Shown: piece by piece, positions 1-8,025 of the stretch
Numbering within the stretch: position 1 is the first letter of the stretch
Layout of the letters: every line of letters begins with the position of its first letter
Assembly: GCA_009780115.1 (NCBI GenBank)
Contig: WRAQ01000010.1
Span: 1 to 64,000 of the forward strand
DNA length: 64,000 bases
Source of the DNA: Lachnospiraceae bacterium
GTDB taxonomy: Bacteria > Bacillota > Clostridia > Lachnospirales > Lachnospiraceae
Direction of reading: 5' to 3'
Position numbers and translations under genes: made by a program
The notes under the pieces: generated by a model
The model's input: only the letters and a program-made list of their open reading frames with translations
The model's database searches: none
What the model was told of the DNA's origin: nothing

Positions 1-16
1 CACTTGTTTTACACAA

Positions 17-60
17 TAAATTAAAAAAGAGCTCCTTCGTTTATGTTGAAGAAGCTCTTT
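17..60 (-). terminator. Rho-independent terminator after the sensor kinase
   Basis: A 13-bp stem with one mismatch (AAAGAGCTcCTTC at 26-38 with GAAGaAGCTCTTT at 48-60) is followed, on the minus strand, by a run of six T and an AT-rich tail. It lies downstream of the minus-strand kinase gene and would end the kinase/regulator transcript. Confidence 0.65.
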
Positions 61-71
61 GGAAGTTGTTT

Positions 72-120
72 GGGTGAAAAGTTGGACTTTGTCAACAGCT
101 CCAAAATGACCCTTTTCACT
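72..120. other. Nested hairpin between the kinase gene and its terminator
   Basis: GTGAAAAG (74-81) pairs with CTTTTCAC (112-119), and inside it TTGGA (82-86) pairs with TCCAA (100-104). There is no T-run, so this is probably not a terminator. No open frame resembling an autoinducing peptide was seen here. Confidence 0.4.
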
Positions 121-151
121 CCGATTAATATTATTCGAAATACTTGGTATA

Positions 152-1450
152 TTATCCCCGTTGATTTATATAAAGAAAAATTTTCACCGAAAAAATTTTA
201 TTCGTATGACTAATATCCACACAACCATTATATTTTTCCGCGGCTTTTTTGATATTCTTTAAACCATAGCCATGTCCGGCACCGTTTTTCGAGGTGGTTA
301 TTTGCTTTTCCTCACCAATTTTACCTTCGGAATATTTTACAAAACCATCAAAAGAATTATCGGCCCTTATGAACAAACTATCTTTATTGAACTCAATATA
401 AAGGTTTAAAATTTTTTCATCAACTTTTGCGATAGCATCTAAGGCATTATCCAAAAGATTAGCTAGTATCGTTACAACATCGGTCACCTCAATACTGATG
501 ACTTGGGGGATAAATAAACTGACGTCAAGCTGAATGTTATCTTGTCTGGCATTTCTAAGTTTGTAATTGATAATGCTGTCAAAAGCGATGTTTCCGGTTT
601 CGCTGTAGACTTCACTTACTTCAATTTCCCCAAGCAGCCTATCAAAATACATCGTTGCATCCGCAGGATTGCTTTTTAAGAAATATTCCTTTAAGGCGGT
701 TAAGTGGCTTCTTATATCATGTTTAAAGGCTTTCATTCTCTCAACTGATTCCTGCATCAAAAGAGATTGGGATAAGTAATAATCTTTTTCCTGGGATTGT
801 AATGCTGAATTGAGCTTCTCCTCATACATTCCCGAAATAGAATCATAAAGATACAAGATAAATAAGTTAGTTGTTAAAAAAATAGTGGTAATTAAAAGAT
901 TATTGCCCATTATCACATTTTCCGGATTGTTGGAGAAATAACCAATTAGCGTAAGAATTTGCACAAAAAGGATAGAACCCCAAAGTTTAGGCAAAGCAAG
1001 TTGATTTTTCCTAATATATTTTAAACGTCTAAGCAAAGAAGCCGTTAAATAAGAAAGCAAACTGCCGCACGAATAAATTATAACCGATGCAATTTGAAGA
1101 TTATCAAGTAAAGACTCATAAAATATACTAATCAAACCATACGGTATTGCAACAAGCATTGTAAATAGTACATAATTACAAGCTACGGCAACCAGCTTTT
1201 TTATCATCGGTGCCCCGTAATTCAGCGAAATTACAAAAAGCACCGGGATTACAGTTAAATGAGAAAAAGAAAAATCAGTAAATAATAATAAACGCTCGGC
1301 TGATGCTAAAACAAAATAAAGTAAATATGATAATGCCATGACTTTAAAAGATGTTTTTCTCTTTTCAAAGAAAACCCCCATAAATCTTTCAATGGCAAGC
1401 AGATAAAAAACATTGGCAATAAGAAAGCCTATTGTGACGAAAATGTTCAT
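152..1450 (-). CDS. AgrC-like GHKL-domain sensor histidine kinase
   Basis: A 432-residue membrane sensor kinase. The first about 205 residues are strongly hydrophobic, with around six membrane segments. A short coiled region follows, then a cytoplasmic kinase core: phospho-acceptor His at about 244 in FKHDIRSHL, an N-box LLDNALDA near 333-340 and a G-box GHGYGLKNI near 392-400. This arrangement is typical of the AgrC/ComD peptide-sensing group (GHKL ATPase fold). The gene follows the LytTR regulator on the same strand, so the two form a two-component pair. Its start is preceded by GGGAG inside a hairpin repeat. The ligand is unknown, and no AgrB or peptide gene is in view. Confidence 0.88.
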   Translation of the reverse strand: MNIFVTIGFLIANVFYLLAIERFMGVFFEKRKTSFKVMALSYLLYFVLASAERLLLFTDFSFSHLTVIPVLFVISLNYGAPMIKKLVAVACNYVLFTMLVAIPYGLISIFYESLLDNLQIASVIIYSCGSLLSYLTASLLRRLKYIRKNQLALPKLWGSILFVQILTLIGYFSNNPENVIMGNNLLITTIFLTTNLFILYLYDSISGMYEEKLNSALQSQEKDYYLSQSLLMQESVERMKAFKHDIRSHLTALKEYFLKSNPADATMYFDRLLGEIEVSEVYSETGNIAFDSIINYKLRNARQDNIQLDVSLFIPQVISIEVTDVVTILANLLDNALDAIAKVDEKILNLYIEFNKDSLFIRADNSFDGFVKYSEGKIGEEKQITTSKNGAGHGYGLKNIKKAAEKYNGCVDISHTNKIFSVKIFLYINQRG

Positions 1451-1515
1451 GTTAACTCCCGTCTACCTGCCTTAGCAGGTCTTAAAAATCAAGATTGTGA
1501 AAGATTTATCTTTCA
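1451..1515 (-). repeat. Hairpin repeat D, copy 1
   Basis: On the minus strand this holds TGAAAGATAAATCTTTCA, a palindrome that begins with the TGA stop of the regulator gene. It then has AATCTTGATTT, a CCTGC-TAAG-GCAGG hairpin and AGACGGGAGTT, whose GGGAG is the ribosome-binding site of the kinase gene. The same order of blocks recurs at 14337-14391. Confidence 0.5.
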
Positions 1516-2310
1516 TGTTATCATCCGTCTCCGATCCATTATTGCGCAACAGGCCGCTTTTATTTCTTTTCGTTTTGGCTGGCTGATAGGTAAAGTACGG
1601 TTATCATGAGTTAAAATCAGTTCATTATATTTAATCACCGCTACATAGTCATAGTTAACCACATATTTAGCATGGATAAAGAGGAAATCGAACCGCTTGA
1701 GCTGTTCTTGATAAATTTTATTTAAAGACCCATAAAATTCTTCTTTTTTGCCGTTTGAAAGATGAAGGATAAGTTTCCGGTCATTGCTTTCCAGATAAAT
1801 AATATCTTTTATGTGCACCTTAAAAATATCGTAACCTATTTTGTACGTAAACTCACTTGACCAAAGTTCGGCTACTTTCAAGTATGTCAAAACCGCATTT
1901 TCGATTCGTGGATAATCAAGTGGTTTAATCAGGAAATTCAAAGGGCGGATATCGAATAACTGCATAGAGTATTTCATATACCAAGAGATATATATAATCG
2001 AAACCATATTATTATTGTGGGCTTCCCTGATTTGCCTGCCAATATCGACACCGCTTGATTCATTCTTTCCAAACTCGATATCCAGAAAAATCAAATCATA
2101 ATACGAACCGGTTTTCATTTTTTCGCATAATTCTTTCCCGGTAAAATAAACGTCAATTTCGCATTTTAAATTTAACTTGCCAAATATCTTTAGTAAATCT
2201 CTTTCTAATTCCGCCGCAATTTTATTTTCATCATCACAAATAGCAATAAATATGCCATAACGGTACCCCGCGTGCTGTTTTAAAGCAATCCTGATTTTAT
2301 ACTTTATCAT
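1513..2310 (-). CDS. LytTR-family response regulator (AgrA-like)
   Basis: A 265-residue regulator with a CheY-like receiver (about 20-140) and a C-terminal LytTR DNA-binding domain (about 150-250). The acidic pair is in ICDDE (26-27), the phospho-acceptor Asp is about residue 77 in LIFLDIEF, and the conserved Lys is at 129 in FLIKPLD. It would be phosphorylated by the adjacent GHKL kinase and bind LytTR direct repeats. The start is uncertain: family members usually begin just before FIAICDDE, and the ATG used here has no clear Shine-Dalgarno site, so the first 15-18 residues may not be real. The stop codon lies in hairpin repeat D. Confidence 0.85.
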   Translation of the reverse strand: MIKYKIRIALKQHAGYRYGIFIAICDDENKIAAELERDLLKIFGKLNLKCEIDVYFTGKELCEKMKTGSYYDLIFLDIEFGKNESSGVDIGRQIREAHNNNMVSIIYISWYMKYSMQLFDIRPLNFLIKPLDYPRIENAVLTYLKVAELWSSEFTYKIGYDIFKVHIKDIIYLESNDRKLILHLSNGKKEEFYGSLNKIYQEQLKRFDFLFIHAKYVVNYDYVAVIKYNELILTHDNRTLPISQPKRKEIKAACCAIMDRRRMIT

Positions 2311-2438
2311 ATATTTATTGGATAAACAACTTAAATTACTGCAAATATTACCTAGTTTACTACAATTCGCCGCACAGCCGCAGATTTTTGCTAAAATAGT
2401 GACTTAGTATAGCTTATTAAGATGGGAGAGTATTTACG

Positions 2439-3101
2439 ATGAATACAAGTGATTCGAAAAACAAAAAAGATATATTTAAATGGGGGCTTAGCCTTACGTT
2501 AGGTACGATGGTGGTTTTATGGCGGGTAGTATTTACGACAAGAATGGAAATTACAATTAATACCGTCATATTAGTAATGACACTGGACTTGCTGCTTACA
2601 TTAACTTTAATTTTCATAAACAGACATGAATTGAAAGAAGCATTTTCCCGCAAAATCGTAAAAAAAGATTTTCTTATTTTGGGGTTATGGTTCATAATTT
2701 ATCTTGCGGTAAGTGTTTTGGCGGAATTAATTAATGGATTTCTTTCATTGCCATATGCCCCGGCGGCTTGGGTAAGCGGCGAATTTAATACGATTTTCCC
2801 GTTAGGAATGGTGGTGTGCGGCGTGCTAACTGCCCCGGTATGGGAAGAAATTGCGTTCAGGATGGCAGGAAGAAATTTATTCAAAAATAAGTTCTTATTC
2901 GTATTTATAACTACATTTCTATTCACATTTATCCACACCGGCCTGGCTTTAAAAACTGGTTTGGGATATGTCGCCGTTGGGGTTGTATTAGCAGTTATGT
3001 ATTTAAAAACCAAAGATATAAGGATGGTTATTGCCATACATTTTGTGACTAATTGTATTGGAATTTTGCCGAACTTTTTTTATAGTTTGTTTAATGGGTG
3101 A
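2439..3101 (+). CDS. CPBP (Abi) family intramembrane metalloprotease
   Basis: A 220-residue protein with about six membrane segments. It carries the three motifs of the CPBP/CAAX-protease family: EEIAFR (136-141), FTFIH (162-166) and HFVTN (201-205), which supply the catalytic Glu and metal-binding His residues. The start has GGGAGAG about 9 bases upstream. It is divergent from an AgrC/AgrA-like pair. In Lactobacillales such proteins sit in peptide-bacteriocin loci and give immunity, so a link to peptide processing or self-protection is possible but inferred. The substrate is unknown. Confidence 0.85.
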   Translation: MNTSDSKNKKDIFKWGLSLTLGTMVVLWRVVFTTRMEITINTVILVMTLDLLLTLTLIFINRHELKEAFSRKIVKKDFLILGLWFIIYLAVSVLAELINGFLSLPYAPAAWVSGEFNTIFPLGMVVCGVLTAPVWEEIAFRMAGRNLFKNKFLFVFITTFLFTFIHTGLALKTGLGYVAVGVVLAVMYLKTKDIRMVIAIHFVTNCIGILPNFFYSLFNG

Positions 3102-3322
3102 TGAAAGATATGAGCTTGTTGCTTTGGTATTTCGGCTGGCAGAACAGCAGATACCGGATGAGCTTTTAGATTCTTTTGCTCCAATGATAGCTTTTTCCGG
3201 AAGTTCTCATCATGCCAATAGTTATATTTGCAATTGCTGCGTTTTTAACAGCAATTTGTGCGGTTCTGATAAGAAGACGGAGAAAACGCCGCCGGCTTAC
3301 CCCTTCACAGCCCCGGCGGTGA
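3094..3322 (+). pseudogene. Possible relic of a membrane-anchored protein gene
   Basis: An ATG at 3094, overlapping the end of the protease gene, opens a frame reading MGDERYELVALVFRLAEQQ, which resembles real coding sequence. In another frame, from 3191 to 3322, there is a C-terminal-like hydrophobic segment followed by a very basic tail (RRRRKRRR) and a stop. Start-like and end-like pieces in different frames, with stops between, suggest a decayed gene with an internal deletion. The ABC permease gene overlaps its end from the other strand. No function is claimed. Confidence 0.3.
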
Positions 3323-4136
3323 CACCTTTCGTAATCTGATTACGGAAAATCATATAGAATATCAAAATCGGAATCAGCGAAATGGATAGGGCGGCGAAAA
3401 GTCTGCCATAATCTGTGCCTAGCGAACCGGCAAAACGGCCGACTGCTGCCGGTATTGATTTAAGCCTGTCACCGGAGGTAAGAAGATTCATCAAAATAAA
3501 CTCGTTCCATGTGCCGGTAAAGGTAATAATTGCCAAAGTAACTGAAACCGGGGCGCACATCGGGAATACGATACTAATAAATGTCCGTAAATATCCGGCT
3601 CCGTCAATCCGTGCCGATTCAAGCAATTCATCGGGAATATGCTTAACAAAGTCGGTACATAGGTAAACTGCCATCGGAAGCCCAAGGCCAATATAAGGAA
3701 TCAGGATTCCCAGACGGGTATTAAGCAGGCCAACCGAATTAACCATAAGAAAGAGGGGAATCAAAATCGATTGGATAGTTAGCAGGATACCGATAATAAA
3801 TAATCCATGTAACCATTTGGATATTTTGAAGTTAATTTTAGCAAAACCAAATCCGGCCATATTAGCAAGCAATACCACAAAAAATACGGTAATTAAAGTG
3901 TATATCACACTATTAACAATGAAAACACTAAATCCGCCGTGGGTCCAAACGAAAGGGTAATTATCGAAGAACCACTCGACCGGTAAAGCCAATTTGTTGG
4001 TCGTCAAGTAAGATTGGGTGGACTTAAATGATTGGATAAACAGCCATATAATCGGATAAATCGCCAACACCGTAAAAATAATTAATATTGTATAAAGGAT
4101 GACTTTGCTAAAAATACTAAGTGCTTTTTCCATCAT
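3297..4136 (-). CDS. Sugar ABC transporter permease (MalG-type, CUT1)
   Basis: A 279-residue inner-membrane permease with about six membrane helices. The ABC-binding loop is visible as ESARIDGAGYLRTFISIVFP near 185-204, a variant of the EAA motif, and the C-terminal segment is typical of MalG-type subunits. It would pair with the MalF-type permease 3 bases upstream and dock a shared ATPase. It is the last gene of the binding protein-MalF-MalG operon. No ATPase gene is present, so a multitask MsmX-type ATPase encoded elsewhere is expected. The sugar cannot be read from the sequence. Confidence 0.92.
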   Translation of the reverse strand: MMEKALSIFSKVILYTILIIFTVLAIYPIIWLFIQSFKSTQSYLTTNKLALPVEWFFDNYPFVWTHGGFSVFIVNSVIYTLITVFFVVLLANMAGFGFAKINFKISKWLHGLFIIGILLTIQSILIPLFLMVNSVGLLNTRLGILIPYIGLGLPMAVYLCTDFVKHIPDELLESARIDGAGYLRTFISIVFPMCAPVSVTLAIITFTGTWNEFILMNLLTSGDRLKSIPAAVGRFAGSLGTDYGRLFAALSISLIPILIFYMIFRNQITKGVTAGAVKG

Positions 4137-4139
4137 GGC

Positions 4140-5063
4140 TTATACCTCCTTATCATTAAATATGTTGCCAACCGCACGGGTGATAATAATCAACGCAATA
4201 CTAATCAACACCATGACTGTTGAGATGGCATTTGCCATCGGATAATTTGCCGAGCCCTGGAAAGCTTGCTCATACATATAAATTGAAAGTACCCGCGTTT
4301 GGCCGGCCGGCCCGCCGCTGGTCATTACATATATCAAGTCAAAGGTCCTAAGTGACCCGGAGATAGCAAGAATTGATGAGGTGACGATAACATTGGTCAT
4401 TGCCGGCAGGATAATATGCCACAGGACTCTGGATTCGGAAGCGCCGTCAATCCGGGCTGCTTCGATAATCGAAGGGTCGATTCGCTGCATATTAGCAAGG
4501 AAAATAATCATATAAAAACCCGTAAACATCCATAAGATAACAACTAATACTGGAATCATCGGGGTATTATTCAAAGTAAATTCGGCGCTTGGGTCAAAAA
4601 ACCGGACGATTTCCATATATACTGAATCGCGGTTATAGACAAAATTCTTGAAAAGGACACCGATAATAACCGGTGAAATAACATTGGGCAGGAAAATCAT
4701 CGTTTGGAAAAATCCCCCGCCCCGTTTAATCAGCTTGCGGGTTAAGATATAAGCGAGGATAAAACCAAGCGGAATCTGGCCAAAAACGGAAACGGCCACG
4801 ATATACATATTGTTGCGGAGGGCGGTGTAAAAAGCTTTGGACGGGTCATTAAACAGCATCCATTCATAACTTCGGAACCCGACAAAGTGTAAATTGTCGG
4901 CACCGAATATCTTGCCGCCGTTGTAATCGGTCAGGCTTAGCATTATTGAAAATATGGTAGGAAAGGCCACAACCACCAGGTAGATTAGCACCGCCGGTAA
5001 AACCAGCACCGCATAAGAAAACTTTTTTTCACCCTTTATAGTCATAGACCTTTCCTCCATCAA
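4140..5063 (-). CDS. Sugar ABC transporter permease (MalF-type, CUT1)
   Basis: A 307-residue permease with about six membrane helices. A clear EAA loop, EAARIDGASESRVLWHIILP, lies in the C-terminal third and contacts the ATPase. It sits between the binding protein and MalG-type genes with short gaps of about 24 and 3 bases, so all three are probably co-transcribed. The start has an AGGAAAGG-type ribosome site. It would form the membrane channel with the MalG-type partner for uptake of an oligosaccharide or related solute. Confidence 0.92.
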   Translation of the reverse strand: MMEERSMTIKGEKKFSYAVLVLPAVLIYLVVVAFPTIFSIMLSLTDYNGGKIFGADNLHFVGFRSYEWMLFNDPSKAFYTALRNNMYIVAVSVFGQIPLGFILAYILTRKLIKRGGGFFQTMIFLPNVISPVIIGVLFKNFVYNRDSVYMEIVRFFDPSAEFTLNNTPMIPVLVVILWMFTGFYMIIFLANMQRIDPSIIEAARIDGASESRVLWHIILPAMTNVIVTSSILAISGSLRTFDLIYVMTSGGPAGQTRVLSIYMYEQAFQGSANYPMANAISTVMVLISIALIIITRAVGNIFNDKEV

Positions 5064-5087
5064 GTTAAATACTTATTTTAATTGTGT

Positions 5088-6437
5088 TTATTGTGCTGCT
5101 TTCCAAGCTTCAAACTGATTTTGAACATTTTGAGCAACTTCCATTGGGGTAATTGTTCCTAAACCAAGTGCTTGCAGGCCGTCATTAAGCGGGGTATAAA
5201 CCTGACCGTCAAAAGCGGCATCGATAACAACGTTTGAACGGTTGTAATGTTGGCCGAGATTGGCAACAGCTACTTGCATCGGTTCTAAATCTAAAGAAGC
5301 AAGGTCGATATCAGTTCTTGAAGGGACAGGAAGGCCGCCGGAGTCAACACGGAAAGTGAGGACTTCTTTGCCAACCAGCCATTTAAGTAATGTCCAGGCT
5401 GCTTCTAATTTATCAGAGCCATCTTCAAGATTTGCATTGAGTCCCCAGCCGGTACCAAGAACTACAGAGTTGTTGGCATTGTATTTTACACCGGGAAGGT
5501 CAATTTCAGGGAACACAGTGATTAAGATTTTTTCTTGTCTAACCGGATCAATCAAAACTTGGCCGGTAGCAGCATCGGTGATGAAATCGCCGACACGCCA
5601 GTCGCCGTCGATCATATAGGCCGCTCTGTTGGTCGCAAAGAGACCGGGAGAGGAACCATAGTCAACAGCTACGGTTGAGCGGTCAAGGACACCGTCAACA
5701 TACATTCTTTCAATAAATTCAATAGCTGCAACGAAATCGGGGTCGGTAAATTTCGCTGTTCCGGCATGGATTGCTTTTTCCCAGCCTTCACCGGCAAAAC
5801 GGCCGGCAATAGCTGACATAAGGCATGACTGCATAACCCATGTAGCTTCATTTGCCATTAGGATGGTTTCATAACCGGCTTCACGAAGAATCGGGACTTG
5901 CGCTACTAATTCTGAATAAGTTTTGGCAGGTTCAAGCCCAACGGATTCAAGGACTTCCAGATTCACATAGAAAGCGTGGGTTGCGGTTACGCCATTGGGA
6001 ATCATTGCAAGATACCCGCCGCCCATTGCATCGGGATTTAATACCGTACTGTTAAAGTTCGCGCCGAAATTGTCGCGGGCAACAAGAGGGGCCAAATCTT
6101 TCAGCAGACGGTTGGTATGTAAGGCGGAAGAACGTCCGGACGGCCAGCAATAGATAACATCAGGCAGTGTACCGGCAGCGGCATGAGCTTCAGTTGCGAA
6201 ATGGAAGGGCTCTTCAAATTCATCTTCTCTAATGAGTTTGATGTTCGGATGAGCGGCTTCAAAAGCATCCCAAACTCTTTCTACTTCTTCAAGCGCGCCA
6301 GGGTTGGCGATGGAAAAATAATTCAATACACGAAGCTCAATAACATTGGAACTTCCTGCATTTCCACAGCCGGCTAAGCTGAGCGCAAGTACCAGTACCA
6401 GCATGATACTGATCAGAGATTTAATACTTCTTTTCAT
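5088..6437 (-). CDS. Extracellular solute-binding lipoprotein (sugar ABC transporter)
   Basis: A 449-residue lipoprotein. A basic start (MKRSIKSL), a hydrophobic core and a lipobox LALSLAGC place the acylated Cys near residue 24. The mature part looks like a family-1 extracellular solute-binding protein: an N-terminal strand ending FSIANPG, a mid-region DGDWRVGDF typical of sugar-binding proteins, and a C-terminal helix ending FEAWKAA. It should capture a carbohydrate outside the membrane and pass it to the two permeases. It is the first gene of the operon, with an AGGAGGTA ribosome site at 6441-6448 and a strong promoter upstream. Confidence 0.92.
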   Translation of the reverse strand: MKRSIKSLISIMLVLVLALSLAGCGNAGSSNVIELRVLNYFSIANPGALEEVERVWDAFEAAHPNIKLIREDEFEEPFHFATEAHAAAGTLPDVIYCWPSGRSSALHTNRLLKDLAPLVARDNFGANFNSTVLNPDAMGGGYLAMIPNGVTATHAFYVNLEVLESVGLEPAKTYSELVAQVPILREAGYETILMANEATWVMQSCLMSAIAGRFAGEGWEKAIHAGTAKFTDPDFVAAIEFIERMYVDGVLDRSTVAVDYGSSPGLFATNRAAYMIDGDWRVGDFITDAATGQVLIDPVRQEKILITVFPEIDLPGVKYNANNSVVLGTGWGLNANLEDGSDKLEAAWTLLKWLVGKEVLTFRVDSGGLPVPSRTDIDLASLDLEPMQVAVANLGQHYNRSNVVIDAAFDGQVYTPLNDGLQALGLGTITPMEVAQNVQNQFEAWKAAQ

Positions 6438-6476
6438 AAATACCTCCTAAGATAAGTTGTATATAACATCTCTGTA

Positions 6477-6506
6477 TTTATATCATATTTATGAGCTTTT
6501 TGTCAA
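6477..6506 (-). promoter_or_regulatory. SigA-type promoter of the sugar ABC operon
   Basis: On the minus strand TTGACA (6506-6501) is followed after 18 bases by TATAAA (6482-6477). It lies about 40 bases before the start codon of the solute-binding protein. Confidence 0.65.
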
Positions 6507-6512
6507 GTTAAT

Positions 6513-6540
6513 ATTAAGAGTTACATAATTTTCTCTTAAT
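6513..6540. promoter_or_regulatory. Dyad between divergent promoters, operator candidate
   Basis: A perfect 8-bp inverted repeat ATTAAGAG (6513-6520) and CTCTTAAT (6533-6540) sits just upstream of the ABC operon promoter and overlaps a weaker plus-strand promoter (TTGTCA 6500-6505, CATAAT 6524-6529) in front of the dismutase gene. It could be a binding site for a regulator of either gene; none is identified. Confidence 0.4.
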
Positions 6541-6588
6541 CATATATTAAAATTATATAAAGAAATATGAGAAAATGGAGGAAACATA

Positions 6589-7242
6589 TTGCAATTGTAC
6601 AACTCTGCCGCGGTGCCGATTGGTGCGCATACATTACCGCCCCTTCTTTATCCTTATCATGCCCTTGAACCGGTAATTGATGAGGAAACTCTAAGGATTC
6701 ATCACGATAAACTTCATAAAGGAATTGTCGAGGCTTTGAATAAAACCGAATTAAAGCTCGCCGAAGTTAGGAAACAGGGAAATTATGAGTATATTGAGTA
6801 TTATGAAAAGCAACTTGCGTTTTTAGGTTCCGGGCATATTCTGCATAGTATTTATTGGATGAATATGACATATCCCGGCGCCGGCGGGACTCCATCCGAA
6901 TATCTGATTCGTTTCATTAATTTAAGTTTTGGCAGTTTAACCGCATTTAAGGACCAATTTCTTGCAGCAACGAAAAATGTTGAAGCCTCCGGTTTTGGTA
7001 TCTTAGGTTACAACCCGGCTTTCAAACGCCTTGAAATCTTACAGTGCGGAAATTTTCAGAATCTGACCCAATGGGGCATTATCCCGATTCTGGTCTGCGA
7101 TGTGTGGGAGCATTCCTTTTTTATTAAGTATCATGAAAATTTAAGCGGTTATGTTGATGCATGGTGGAACTTGATTAACTGGCAAGATGTAAAAGAGCGC
7201 CTTGTTTATGCAGTTGAAGCCAATTTACCTTTACAAACTTAA
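6589..7242 (+). CDS. Iron/manganese superoxide dismutase family protein
   Basis: A 217-residue protein of the Fe/Mn superoxide dismutase family. The four metal ligands are visible: His38 (RIHHDKLH), His in GHILHSIYW (about 87), and Asp and His in CDVWEHSF. The Gln of CGNFQN matches the second-sphere Gln. The residue at the position of the active-site gateway Tyr34 of E. coli MnSOD is Ile46, which is unusual and may lower dismutase activity. The start is TTG, chosen because GGAGGA lies 6 bases before it and the protein aligns from there. The insert around 50-80 is shared with clostridial and Bacillus SodF-like proteins. It likely acts against superoxide, possibly in spores. Confidence 0.82.
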   Translation: MQLYNSAAVPIGAHTLPPLLYPYHALEPVIDEETLRIHHDKLHKGIVEALNKTELKLAEVRKQGNYEYIEYYEKQLAFLGSGHILHSIYWMNMTYPGAGGTPSEYLIRFINLSFGSLTAFKDQFLAATKNVEASGFGILGYNPAFKRLEILQCGNFQNLTQWGIIPILVCDVWEHSFFIKYHENLSGYVDAWWNLINWQDVKERLVYAVEANLPLQT

Positions 7243-7262
7243 ATATAGTTACAAACTTAAAT
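7231..7262 (+). repeat. 14-bp direct repeat before the carbonic anhydrase gene
   Basis: TTACAAACTTAAAT occurs at 7231-7244, covering the last codons of the dismutase gene, and again at 7249-7262. The second copy may supply the -35 of a promoter whose -10 is TACACT. Function unknown. Confidence 0.35.
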
Positions 7263-7296
7263 TTTTATGCTACACTAAACGCGGAGGTGTAGCAAA

Positions 7297-7911
7297 ATGG
7301 AAAGAAAAAACTTATTTGAACAAGTCGGCAGTGAAGAGGCCTTAAAACTGCTGAAAGAAGGAAACAAACGTTATCTTAATAACCAGCCGTCCGGCAATCA
7401 TGACCCTGCCGGAGTAAGGGCTGGCTTAGCTTCAAAAGGACAAGTCCCTTTTGCGGTTATCCTTGGCTGTGCGGATTCCCGGGTCCCGCCCGAAATCATT
7501 TTTGATGCCGGGGCCGGCCAGCTTTTTGTTGTCCGTACCGCCGGAAATGTCGCGGACAAAGTTGCCGTTGGCAGTATCGAGTTTGCCGTTGAGCAATTAA
7601 AGGCACGGTTAATAGTCGTTCTTGGACATGATAAATGCGGGGCGGTAGCAGCCGCAATCAGCGGCGGTGATTTCGGGCCGAACCTTACCGCGATTATTTC
7701 TGAAATAAAACCGTCAGTCGATAAGCTTAGAGAATTTGAAAAAGATGAAAATTTTCTTGCCAAGTGCGAGGATGAAAATATTTCAAATACCGTAGAAAAG
7801 CTTAAAAAAAGCGATATTTTAGGTAAATATCTTGCCGATGGCTCACTTGAAATTACCGGGGCAAAATACGACTTGGAATCGGGTGTGGTTACATATATAG
7901 AATCGTTATGA
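7297..7911 (+). CDS. Beta-class carbonic anhydrase
   Basis: A 204-residue cytosolic zinc enzyme interconverting CO2 and bicarbonate. The zinc ligands and catalytic dyad are in place: Cys58, Asp60 and Arg62 in GCADSRVPPE, and His111 and Cys114 in LGHDKCGA. Length and motif spacing match bacterial beta-carbonic anhydrases. It has a GGAGGTG ribosome site. It lies between the dismutase-like gene and a purine permease with no obvious pathway link; it may supply bicarbonate for carboxylations such as purine synthesis. Confidence 0.93.
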   Translation: MERKNLFEQVGSEEALKLLKEGNKRYLNNQPSGNHDPAGVRAGLASKGQVPFAVILGCADSRVPPEIIFDAGAGQLFVVRTAGNVADKVAVGSIEFAVEQLKARLIVVLGHDKCGAVAAAISGGDFGPNLTAIISEIKPSVDKLREFEKDENFLAKCEDENISNTVEKLKKSDILGKYLADGSLEITGAKYDLESGVVTYIESL

Positions 7912-7928
7912 AGAATATCGCTTTACAC

Positions 7929-7955
7929 TTGACACAAAAATAAAAATACTATAAA
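7929..7955 (+). promoter_or_regulatory. Promoter of the NCS2 permease gene
   Basis: TTGACA at 7929-7934 is followed after 15 bases by TATAAA (7950-7955), or after 17 bases by TAAATT. About 70 bases of leader follow before the start codon. No purine riboswitch core was found in the leader. Confidence 0.45.
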
Positions 7956-8025
7956 TTTAGGTTGTTAGATTGTATATGCCCATTTATTTTATTTTTACAC
8001 ACGAACCTTATGGAGGAGAGAATTA

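Noticed and set aside
1-151. Autoinducing peptide gene next to the AgrC-like kinase
   Set aside because: No short frame with a peptide-like sequence and ribosome site was found; the region holds two hairpins.
3297-6437. Complete ABC importer including ATPase
   Set aside because: No ATPase gene is present; only the binding protein and two permeases are encoded.
7398-7763. Antisense open frame within the carbonic anhydrase gene (and many similar antisense frames)
   Set aside because: These frames are shadows of well-supported genes, with unlikely compositions and no ribosome sites.
7912-8025. Purine riboswitch before the NCS2 permease
   Set aside because: The conserved purine aptamer loops and three-way junction sequences are not seen; the leader is AT-rich without suitable stems.
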